Position numbers and translations under genes: made by a program. This document shows, piece by piece, positions 55,935-63,031 of a stretch of 64,000 bases of DNA. Within the stretch, counting starts at the first letter, position 1, and each line of letters opens with the position of its first letter. The stretch is from assembly GCF_000021545.1 (NCBI RefSeq), contig NC_012438.1, positions 1,424,003 to 1,488,002 of the forward strand, written 5' to 3'. The stretch comes from Sulfurihydrogenibium azorense Az-Fu1. Lineage in GTDB: Bacteria > Aquificota > Aquificia > Aquificales > Hydrogenothermaceae. Below the pieces are notes generated by a model, which ran no database searches, had not been told where the DNA came from, and worked only from the letters and a program-made list of their open reading frames with translations.

Positions 55935-57271
55935 GTAATATCTTCTATTGATTTTCCTTTTGCCTCTACACCAAATTTAGACCATAATAAGAATCCTAAA
56001 AAACCTACAAGCCAAAAGGTTGTTAAACCTATTATAGAGTATTTGTAATTTATTCCAGCTAAAAAAGTGAGTAAAGGAGGAGATAGCATTCCTGATATTC
56101 TTCCTATCACAGAAAGAATTCCTATCGCAGTAGCTCTCAAGTATGAAGGATAAACTTCCATAGCAGATACGTAAGCAACACTGGCAAAAGAGTAAGCAAA
56201 TAAAGAGTATATAAAAACAGTAGTGTAAATATCTTGAGAAAATAAAAACATTGTAGATAAAAGCATTGATATTAAAGCAATAGTTGTCCCAGTTGTTTTT
56301 CTTCCTATCTTATCAGATAAAAATGATACAACCAATCCCCCTATAAATCCTCCAACGCTTGCATAGAGAAGAAGCTTAGGTATTTCAGTTGTAGGAAGGT
56401 TATACTCATTTGTTATAACAAGTGGTAGTATTGTTATAAAACCGTAGTAAGTTGTGAGTATTGTAAAACTCATAGTAGTTCCAAATAAAAATCTTCCTTT
56501 GTATCTTTTAAAGATAATTTTTATAGCATCGTATAAGCTTCCTTCAAATACTGGGACTTCACACTCTTTCTTTATGGGTTTTACTTTGTACTTCTTTTCA
56601 AGACTTTCTACTATCTGATGAGCTTTATCTATGTAGCCTTTCGATATTAGCCATCTTGGAGATTCTGGAATAAAAAATCTAACTACTACTATTAACAAAG
56701 CAAGTACTCCTCCGAATAAAAAAGCAAATCTCCAAGCTTTTTCTTCAGGAAGATGAGAAAGTAGATATATTCCCGTTAGAGATGCCATAATACTACCTAA
56801 ATTCCAAGAAGCTGTTAAAAGGCCGTCAACTCTACCTCTGTATTTGGAAGGTACAAACTCATCTATGGCAGAGTGTATTGCAGAAAACTCTCCACCAAGT
56901 CCAAGACCTGTTATAAATCTAAAAAACAGTACCTGATAGAAAGAGTCAACAAATCCAGTTAAAAATGTTCCTAAAGAGTATAAAAGAAGAGTTATAAAGA
57001 ATATCTTCTTTCTACCGTATCTATCTGCAAGATAACCAAATATAAAAGCACCTACTAAAGCACCTACTAAAAAACTGCTTACAAGCCATGAAGATTCAAA
57101 TGTAGAAAGGTTAAGACTTTTTGACATAGATTTTAGTACAACACTAACAATAACCACTTCAAAAGCATCTAAAATCCACGTTATACCTAAAGCCAGTATA
57201 AACTTAGTATGAAAAGGTGTCCACGGAAGGTTATCTAACCTACAAGTAATGTCAGTTTTTATGTATTTCAA
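55931..57271 (-). CDS. Major facilitator superfamily transporter, sugar-porter-like metabolite:H+ symporter
   Basis: A 446-residue carrier with 12 predicted helices. The beginning RLDNLPWTPFHTKFILALGITWILD is shared with the putative metabolite:H+ symporter group (YaaU/NiaP-like). Both MFS loops are visible: GYLADRYGRKKIFF after helix 2 and LSDKIGRKTTGT after helix 8; also FFIPESPRWLISKG, a sugar-porter motif. The substrate may be an aromatic acid, nicotinate-like compound or sugar; it is not readable from sequence. NAD-synthesis genes occur nearby (47326-50430), but not adjacent. It is monocistronic. Confidence 0.9.
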   Translation of the reverse strand: MKYIKTDITCRLDNLPWTPFHTKFILALGITWILDAFEVVIVSVVLKSMSKSLNLSTFESSWLVSSFLVGALVGAFIFGYLADRYGRKKIFFITLLLYSLGTFLTGFVDSFYQVLFFRFITGLGLGGEFSAIHSAIDEFVPSKYRGRVDGLLTASWNLGSIMASLTGIYLLSHLPEEKAWRFAFLFGGVLALLIVVVRFFIPESPRWLISKGYIDKAHQIVESLEKKYKVKPIKKECEVPVFEGSLYDAIKIIFKRYKGRFLFGTTMSFTILTTYYGFITILPLVITNEYNLPTTEIPKLLLYASVGGFIGGLVVSFLSDKIGRKTTGTTIALISMLLSTMFLFSQDIYTTVFIYSLFAYSFASVAYVSAMEVYPSYLRATAIGILSVIGRISGMLSPPLLTFLAGINYKYSIIGLTTFWLVGFLGFLLWSKFGVEAKGKSIEDIT

Positions 57272-57340
57272 TTTAAGACTATCCTTAAAATTTGTTTTGT
57301 AAAATTTTAACGTTTTTGATGGAAAGATAAATGTTTTAAA

Positions 57341-57523
57341 TCAGGATTTTTTCTTCAACTTACTTCCAAGAAGTAATCTACCCTCTTTTTCTTGCATACA
57401 AGATTTATAGGCACACATTCTACAGAGTATATCGTTTGGATTGTATCCTTTGGAATAACCGGAGGATATAACCTCCTCCGGTAGATTTTCTATCTCTTTT
57501 TCTAAATCTTCTTTTTTTATCAT
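57341..57523 (-). CDS. Small Cys-containing protein coupled to nrdA
   Basis: A 60-residue protein with acidic N-terminal half (MIKKEDLEKEIENLPEEVIS) and a C-terminal basic tail. Three Cys form C34-x2-C37-x4-C42 (ILCRMCAYKSCMQEK), which could bind a metal or an Fe-S cluster or act as a thiol pair. The ATG lies 3 bases after the nrdA stop, with no separate ribosome site, so translation must be coupled. Its coding DNA contains a perfect 9-bp inverted repeat at 57458-57482. No family is recognised; a role with ribonucleotide reductase is inferred only from position. Confidence 0.65.
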   Translation of the reverse strand: MIKKEDLEKEIENLPEEVISSGYSKGYNPNDILCRMCAYKSCMQEKEGRLLLGSKLKKKS

Positions 57524-57526
57524 TAT

Positions 57527-60500
57527 CTATTCACAACTTGGACATATTTTTGCAAGTAATGGGTCTGTTGGACAGCCTTCTATATTGCCGCTTTTTACAG
57601 CATCTACAACTTCATCTCCGTACTTTTCCCTTGCCTGTCTTTCAATCTCCTCAAGCTCTTTTTCTAACTCTTTATCGTTCCTTTTTGCAAGTCCAAAACC
57701 TCTTCTTTCTCCACGTTTATTGACATTCAGTGTGTATTTTTCGCCTTTAACTGTCTTGTCTATAAAGCAGTAGTAAGTGGATTTTAAACCTTTTTCCCAT
57801 GCGTACATATATATATCTTCCATCTTGTCTCTTAAATCTTCTTCAATGTATAAAGATTTAGATACAGCTTGGTCTATGTACTCTTGAAATGCAGCTGCTA
57901 TGTCTATCTGTCTGTAAGGTGATACTTCGTAAGCCGTTTTGTATAGAGATTTGTCTATCTTACCGTCCAACTCTTCTATATACTGAATACTTCCTTGGTG
58001 AGCTTTTATCTTTTCTGCTAACTCTTCAGACCATAATCCTTTTTCTTCTAACTCTTTCATCAGTGGTTTGTTTATCACTATAAACTTTCCTGACAGTGTG
58101 TCCCTTGAGAATATGTTAGAGAAGTAATTATCTATACTTGAAGATGTACCAGCTATTATTGATATGGAAGCTGTTGGTGCAACTGCTAGTAAAACAGCGT
58201 TTCTTCTTGGTGGGTAGTTGTAGTTTGCTTCGTAGTAGTGAGGGAATGCTCCCCTTTCTTTTGCTAACTCCTCAGATTTTGCGTAAGTTACCTCTCTCAT
58301 AAACTTAGCTATCTTTCTTGCTGTTTCAACTGCTTTATCACTGTCGTAAGGAATGCCTAACTTTATTAGTGCTTCGTGGAATCCCATAACACCTATACCG
58401 ATAGGTCTTAAATCCATAGTATTCTTTCTTGATTCTTCTGATGGATAGAAGTTTTTATCAAGGATGTTGTCTAAAGCTACTACCATAGTTTCTAATGTAT
58501 CTTTTAGCTTATCCCAATCAAAATCAGATTTATCTTCTTTTACATGTCTTGCTAAATTAACAGATGCCAAAGTACAAACTGCAGTACTCTCTGGAGAGTT
58601 TGGAATCGAAATCTCTGTACATAAGTTAGAAGAGTTTATAACACTATACTGTGGGCAAGGGTTTTTTTCGTTGTGTCTGTCCTTAAATGTAAGCCAAGGA
58701 TGTCCCGTTTTTGCAAGTTTAAATAGGTACTTTTTATAAAAGTCTCTACTATCTATCTTTTTCCAGAGTTTTAATTCTCCTTTCTCTGCCTTTTCTATAC
58801 AACTTTCATACTCTTTTTTAAACTCTTCTCCCCAAGCTGTAACTAACTTTGGACATTCTGCTGGGTCAAATAGGTAAATAGGTTCTCCTTCTTTTATTCT
58901 TCTCATAAGTTCATCTGGCATCCAGAGAGCAGTATTGAGAGAAGGTGTTCTAAAGTAAGGGTTTCCTGTAGTTTCTCTCAAATCTAAGAATGCTTCTACA
59001 TCTAAATGCCAAGGTTGTAGGTACATAACTTGGGAGCTTCTTCTTCTACCACCTTGCTGAATTGCGTTAACTATAGTATCAAAGATTTTTATAAACGGTA
59101 TTATTCCTGATGATTTTGCGTTAAGGGAGTGTATCTTTGAGCCTGTTGCTCTTATTCTTGTTACGTCTGTTCCTACTCCTCCTGCGTATTTTGCTAAAAA
59201 CGCCGTTTCTTTTGCTTTATCCATAATAGACTCTAAAGAGTCATCGATGACGTTGACATAGCAGTTATGTGCCGCAACTAAGTTAGCTGCAAAGCTATGG
59301 TCTCCTTTTACTTCAAAATCATAAACAGTTCCATCAAAAATTTCTTTTTCCACCTTTGTTATTTTATAAAAAACAACATCCTTGTATTTAAATCTATAAC
59401 TGTTTATTTTAGTTTTATCTGGTTTTGCCGTTATTTTATGAGTATCTTTGTTTATAAGTCTTATTAAATCTTCACTATCATTTATGGATATGTAAACAGA
59501 ATAAGGGTCTTCTGTTGCAAGATGATTTTTTGAGGCTTTTGATATTCTAGGTAAACTTCCTATTCTTAACAAGATGTGGAATATTTGGTAAATAAGAGAT
59601 TTATTTGATAGTGTAAGTCTATATCCATCTTTCACAGCTGTAGCATCTCCTCTAAATAAACCTACTATTAACCCTTTCTGAACCTCAGGATGTGCAAGCA
59701 TTATCTCCGGAGGAAGGATTTTCTTATTAAATCCGGTTCCTACTAAATTTTTAATAAATTGGGATAGATACGTGCTGTTTAGAGTAATTCTTACTGAATT
59801 ATCCTTATTATGTGCTACAGTTGGATTGATATCAAAAAGTTTTTTACTTAAAGAGATAACATCTTCAATAAACTCCTTATCTTTAACTCCAAAAGTAAAC
59901 ACAGTAGAAAGTTTATTTCCAGATTTATTAATATAACCTTCAGCAAGATAATAACCTAAAAATCTCATAAAATCATAATCAATTTTTATCTTACTTTTAA
60001 CTTTGTTTATTTGACCGTTAAATTCTGGAGTTCTCTTTTGTTTATCATGATTTATCTTGTGTATGTATCCATCCTTCTCTACTAAGTAAGGGTTATCAAT
60101 GTAATCTAAGATATTTAGCTCAACTTTTTCACTTATACCTTTTGGGTATGGGATAACTATGTAATCTCCAGCTTCTATATCTTTTGCTTCAACCCATTTT
60201 AAATTTTCTAACAAGTTAGTTTCAACTTCTTCACATATATAAGCGTACTGTCTCTTAACAGGATAACATTTTTCAGTATTTTGATAAGGAGGACAGACTT
60301 TAACAAATTTTCTATCACACTCTACATCTTCTTTTTTTAAAACTAAAAATCTGTGGTCATCTGTTGCTTTTACAGTTTCCTCTCTACCCCATAATCCCCA
60401 AACATAAAGTTTGTAAAGTTCTCTTTGATACTTTCTACTGAATAAACCTGAAACAACTTTATAGTTTCCTTCAGCTGTAAGAACAACATCCCCAATTTTA

Positions 60501-61195
60501 ACATCTTCTATATTCTTTACTCCATCTATTGTTATAACAGGTGTTCCTGCAGGGAAACATGAGCTGTACTGGTTTGTAAGGGTTCCTGAGTTAAAGAGGG
60601 TTGGTGTTGAGTGTAGGTACTCAAGATTTGAAAGTTTGTTGTAAATCTTTATTATCTCATCTTCTGTGTTGCCTATTCCCATAGCAACTCTCATAAAGAA
60701 CCACTGGGGCTTTTCTATTGTCTCAAAGTCTCTATCTTTCATTAGGTATCTATCTTTTAATGTAGAAAGACCAAAGTAATCAAGATTGTAATCCCTTGAG
60801 TAATCTATGGATTTTTCTAATCTATCTATATCAAACTGTAATAACTCTGGTTTTAAAAGTTTCTCTTCTACGGCATAGTTTATATAGTCTTTAAAAGAGT
60901 TAAACCTTCTATCTATTCTTCTGTTTATTATCTTTAAAAGCTGCCTTGTTGCAAGTGTATCGTATATGTAATTTTTTGGTATAAGGTGCTCTATGGCTTT
61001 TAATACAAGGTAATCAAGCTCTTCTGTTGTAACCTTTTCCGGGATTTTTAAATCAAGTTCCTTTGCAACTTTAAACACTATCTCGTAATCATCAGGTAGC
61101 TCCAATCCTTCTAAAAGTGCGAAAATAGCATCTACAAGTTTTTTCATCTGAAACTTTTCTACACTTCCATCCCTCTTAACAACTATTCTTTGCAT
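57527..61195 (-). CDS. nrdA: Ribonucleoside-diphosphate reductase alpha subunit with intein
   Basis: A 1222-residue precursor: 790 residues of class I ribonucleotide reductase large subunit interrupted by a 432-residue intein (residues 213-644). The extein has an N-terminal ATP cone (about 1-90), HSTPTLFNSGTL, the redox-active Cys restored after splicing in QYSS|CYVNV (C645), the radical site SNLCTEISIPNS with Asn, Cys and Glu, the second redox Cys in STAVCTLASVNLA, a Tyr-Tyr pair in STYYCFIDK and the C-terminal dithiol CPSC in KICPSCE. It reduces ribonucleoside diphosphates with NrdB. It is 12 bases downstream of nrdB and is followed by a small Cys protein gene. ATG at 61195 with AAGGAGG upstream. 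Confidence 0.95.
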   Translation of the reverse strand: MQRIVVKRDGSVEKFQMKKLVDAIFALLEGLELPDDYEIVFKVAKELDLKIPEKVTTEELDYLVLKAIEHLIPKNYIYDTLATRQLLKIINRRIDRRFNSFKDYINYAVEEKLLKPELLQFDIDRLEKSIDYSRDYNLDYFGLSTLKDRYLMKDRDFETIEKPQWFFMRVAMGIGNTEDEIIKIYNKLSNLEYLHSTPTLFNSGTLTNQYSSCFPAGTPVITIDGVKNIEDVKIGDVVLTAEGNYKVVSGLFSRKYQRELYKLYVWGLWGREETVKATDDHRFLVLKKEDVECDRKFVKVCPPYQNTEKCYPVKRQYAYICEEVETNLLENLKWVEAKDIEAGDYIVIPYPKGISEKVELNILDYIDNPYLVEKDGYIHKINHDKQKRTPEFNGQINKVKSKIKIDYDFMRFLGYYLAEGYINKSGNKLSTVFTFGVKDKEFIEDVISLSKKLFDINPTVAHNKDNSVRITLNSTYLSQFIKNLVGTGFNKKILPPEIMLAHPEVQKGLIVGLFRGDATAVKDGYRLTLSNKSLIYQIFHILLRIGSLPRISKASKNHLATEDPYSVYISINDSEDLIRLINKDTHKITAKPDKTKINSYRFKYKDVVFYKITKVEKEIFDGTVYDFEVKGDHSFAANLVAAHNCYVNVIDDSLESIMDKAKETAFLAKYAGGVGTDVTRIRATGSKIHSLNAKSSGIIPFIKIFDTIVNAIQQGGRRRSSQVMYLQPWHLDVEAFLDLRETTGNPYFRTPSLNTALWMPDELMRRIKEGEPIYLFDPAECPKLVTAWGEEFKKEYESCIEKAEKGELKLWKKIDSRDFYKKYLFKLAKTGHPWLTFKDRHNEKNPCPQYSVINSSNLCTEISIPNSPESTAVCTLASVNLARHVKEDKSDFDWDKLKDTLETMVVALDNILDKNFYPSEESRKNTMDLRPIGIGVMGFHEALIKLGIPYDSDKAVETARKIAKFMREVTYAKSEELAKERGAFPHYYEANYNYPPRRNAVLLAVAPTASISIIAGTSSSIDNYFSNIFSRDTLSGKFIVINKPLMKELEEKGLWSEELAEKIKAHQGSIQYIEELDGKIDKSLYKTAYEVSPYRQIDIAAAFQEYIDQAVSKSLYIEEDLRDKMEDIYMYAWEKGLKSTYYCFIDKTVKGEKYTLNVNKRGERRGFGLAKRNDKELEKELEEIERQAREKYGDEVVDAVKSGNIEGCPTDPLLAKICPSCE
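59264..60559 (-). mobile_element. Intein in NrdA with LAGLIDADG homing endonuclease
   Basis: The in-frame insertion runs from the Cys of CFPAGTPVITIDG (block A, codon 60557-60559) to the last Asn of AANLVAAHN (blocks F/G, codon 59264-59266), followed by Cys (+1). Block B appears as ATDDHRFLVL with the conserved His. Two LAGLIDADG helices are visible, FLGYYLAEGYI and LIVGLFRGDAT, with acidic residues, so homing activity may persist. All splicing residues (Cys1, block B His, penultimate His, terminal Asn, Cys+1) are present, so splicing is expected. The insertion point is directly before the redox-active Cys of the reductase. Confidence 0.93.
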
Positions 61196-61207
61196 AAAAC
61201 CTCCTCC

Positions 61208-62188
61208 TTAAAAGTTTGTGTACTCTGTAGATGATACTTCAAAGAAGTTTGTTAACTTTTTAACATCTTCCTTTTGTAAGAATTTAAGAGGGTTTTGGTC
61301 TATACCAAACTGAGGGTCAAAGCCAAGTTCTACAAGTCTTCTATCTGCTATGTACTTCATATACCTTTCAAGTTCGTTGTAAGATACTCCAAATATGGTT
61401 GTACCTCCGAACTTTGTTTTTAGGTAGTTAAGTTCAAGCTCTACAGCATCTATAATAGACTGCCTTATGTTTTCAACAAAATTGTAATCATCTACAATCT
61501 CTGGATTCTCCTCTACCATCGTAAGAATGGCTTCTATACCGTTTTGTAGATGTAAAGACTCGTCAATTAGTATAAGCTCTACCCCTGCAACTACGTTTTT
61601 CATCTTTCCTGTGTCTTTCATAGCAAAGAAATGTGCAAAAGCTGAATAGAAAAACAGACCTTCCTGTATGATGTTATTCAAAAGGATAGAGGTAAGTATC
61701 TGTTTTTTTCCTTCTAATGTATCAGGGTCTGCTTTACCGTAAGTTATTCTGTCAACAGCTCTGACTATCAACTCTTGTTTTTCTTTTAAAAGCTTGTCTT
61801 CAAGGGTGATGTTGTAAATTTTTTTCCTATCCATATCGAAAGAGTTAAGGATTATCTCAAAGAAGTCTGAGTGAATGTTTTCCATAAACATCTGAGTTGA
61901 AAAACTCATTTTTGCGTAAGGGTCTGTAAGTACCGGGAAAAATCCATTTCCTAAAACATTTTGAACCAATAACTCTGAAGATGCAAAGTATCCAACTGCA
62001 GAATCAAAAAGGTCTTTTTCTGTAGGAGTTAAAGATTTGTAATCTAACACGTCTTGTTGTATGTTAAGCTCCTCAGGGAACCAAACAGCTTTTTTCTGTT
62101 TTGTATACAGCTCCCTAAAAACTGGATACTTAGGATTTTCTGTAAGTCTGATATTGTCTCTAACTGAAGTTTTACCGATGAGTGCCAT
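61208..62188 (-). CDS. nrdB: Ribonucleoside-diphosphate reductase beta subunit, class Ic-like
   Basis: A 326-residue ferritin-like metal subunit that makes the oxidant for NrdA. Metal ligands by spacing are E72 (in FASSELLVQ), E103 and H106 (MENIHSD), E176 (IIQEGLFF), E210 and H213 (IDESLHLQ). The first ligand is Glu, where class Ia enzymes have Asp (E72 to E103 is 31 residues, as D84 to E115 in E. coli). The position of the radical Tyr, four after H106, is F110. Both changes match the class Ic Mn/Fe type first found in Chlamydia (E89, F127). Length and ending (STEYTNF, interaction tail) are normal. It leads the operon under NrdR boxes. Confidence 0.96.
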   Translation of the reverse strand: MALIGKTSVRDNIRLTENPKYPVFRELYTKQKKAVWFPEELNIQQDVLDYKSLTPTEKDLFDSAVGYFASSELLVQNVLGNGFFPVLTDPYAKMSFSTQMFMENIHSDFFEIILNSFDMDRKKIYNITLEDKLLKEKQELIVRAVDRITYGKADPDTLEGKKQILTSILLNNIIQEGLFFYSAFAHFFAMKDTGKMKNVVAGVELILIDESLHLQNGIEAILTMVEENPEIVDDYNFVENIRQSIIDAVELELNYLKTKFGGTTIFGVSYNELERYMKYIADRRLVELGFDPQFGIDQNPLKFLQKEDVKKLTNFFEVSSTEYTNF

Positions 62189-62197
62189 GATGCACCT

Positions 62198-62213
62198 CCA
62201 CTATATATAGTTT
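62198..62213. promoter_or_regulatory. NrdR box 1 (proximal to nrdB)
   Basis: CCACTATATATAGTTT fits the core CwAtATaTwG exactly at 62201-62210. It lies between the predicted transcription start (near 62216) and the nrdB ribosome site (TGGAGGTG, 62193-62200, which it overlaps by three bases). Confidence 0.8.
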
Positions 62214-62222
62214 GTTTTTATA

Positions 62223-62251
62223 AGTATAACACTACATATAGTGTTTGTCAA
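62223..62251 (-). promoter_or_regulatory. Promoter of the nrdB-nrdA operon
   Basis: On the minus strand the consensus -35 TTGACA (62246-62251) is followed after 17 bp by TATACT (62223-62228), five of six matches. The spacer is occupied by an NrdR box. Confidence 0.8.
62229..62244. promoter_or_regulatory. NrdR box 2 (between -35 and -10)
   Basis: ACACTACATATAGTGT is a near-perfect palindrome matching the NrdR consensus acaCwAtATaTwGtgt at all but one position. It fills the -35/-10 spacer; its centre is 31 bp from that of box 1, about three helical turns, the usual spacing of paired NrdR boxes. Confidence 0.85.
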
Positions 62252-62323
62252 AAAATTTTTTGCCGTTTTAAATCAATCACTTAAAAATTTTTATCTTAAC
62301 TAAGATTTTGATTTTTAAATCTA

Positions 62324-62352
62324 TTGACTGAGTAATTTTTTTCCTTTATCTT
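62324..62352 (+). promoter_or_regulatory. Promoter of the sulfite-exporter-like gene
   Basis: TTGACT (62324-62329) and TATCTT (62347-62352) are separated by 17 bp; transcription would start near 62359, about 26 bases before the TTG start of the following gene. Confidence 0.55.
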
Positions 62353-62384
62353 ATTTATCAAACATAACTGTTTAAGGTGCTTGT

Positions 62385-63020
62385 TTGCTTGAATACTTTA
62401 TGATTCTCTTAGGCGGGTTTTTAGGGTCTTACCACTGTATTGGAATGTGTGGAGCTATTCCTACACTCATTATCTATAAAAATTTTTGGGTAGGTAATAT
62501 CCTTTATAACTTTGGAAGGGTTTTTACTTACGTGTTTCTTGGATTTTTAGCAGGACTGCTTGGAATGTACTTTCACAATTTTGAGTTTCAAGTATTTCAA
62601 AAAGGTTTATCCATATTTTTAGGTATAGGAATGGTTGTGTTTGGACTGCAGGTTGTAGGAAGTATAAAAGAAAAAGGCGTTCCCTTTTTAGATGTGATAT
62701 TTTTTACAATATCTGATATGTTAAACGCATTTAGAAAATCTCCTTTCTTTTTAGGTATGTTTAACGGTTTTCTACCTTGCCCTTTAGTGTACGCTTTTTT
62801 AATGAAGGCTGTTTTAGACAAAGACCCTTTTAAAGGTATGCTTACGATGTTTTTCTTTGGCCTTGGAACGATTCCTGCCATGTTATTTTCTTCAAAATTG
62901 ATAGCTTCCATATCTCCAGCTACCAGAAAAAATTTGTCTAAGTTGGCAGGAGTTATTATCATTATTTTTGGTATTTGGACAATACTAAGGGTTTTTGGAA
63001 TAGGACATCATCACCATTAA
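62385..63020 (+). CDS. Sulfite exporter TauE/SafE (UreH-type) family membrane protein
   Basis: A 211-residue membrane protein with about six helices. The first helix carries GGFLGSYHCIGMCGAIPTL, the HC-x2-MC motif found in UreH/DsbD-like transporters linked to metal or thiol transfer, and a second block reads GMFNGFLPCPLVYAFLM with another Cys-Pro. Members are linked to cytochrome oxidase copper supply or nickel handling. The natural C terminus GIGHHHH could bind metal. Start is TTG at 62385, with AAGGTG five bases upstream. It is followed 11 bases later by the RNase gene. Confidence 0.85.
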   Translation: MLEYFMILLGGFLGSYHCIGMCGAIPTLIIYKNFWVGNILYNFGRVFTYVFLGFLAGLLGMYFHNFEFQVFQKGLSIFLGIGMVVFGLQVVGSIKEKGVPFLDVIFFTISDMLNAFRKSPFFLGMFNGFLPCPLVYAFLMKAVLDKDPFKGMLTMFFFGLGTIPAMLFSSKLIASISPATRKNLSKLAGVIIIIFGIWTILRVFGIGHHHH

Positions 63021-63031
63021 AGGAGTTTTTC

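Noticed and set aside
57458-57482. Hairpin as terminator of nrdA
   Set aside because: It has no T run on the coding strand and lies within an open reading frame.
63000-63020. HHHH at the C terminus of the TauE-like protein as a cloning tag
   Set aside because: It is followed by a natural stop and a native downstream gene; only four His, common in natural metal-handling proteins.
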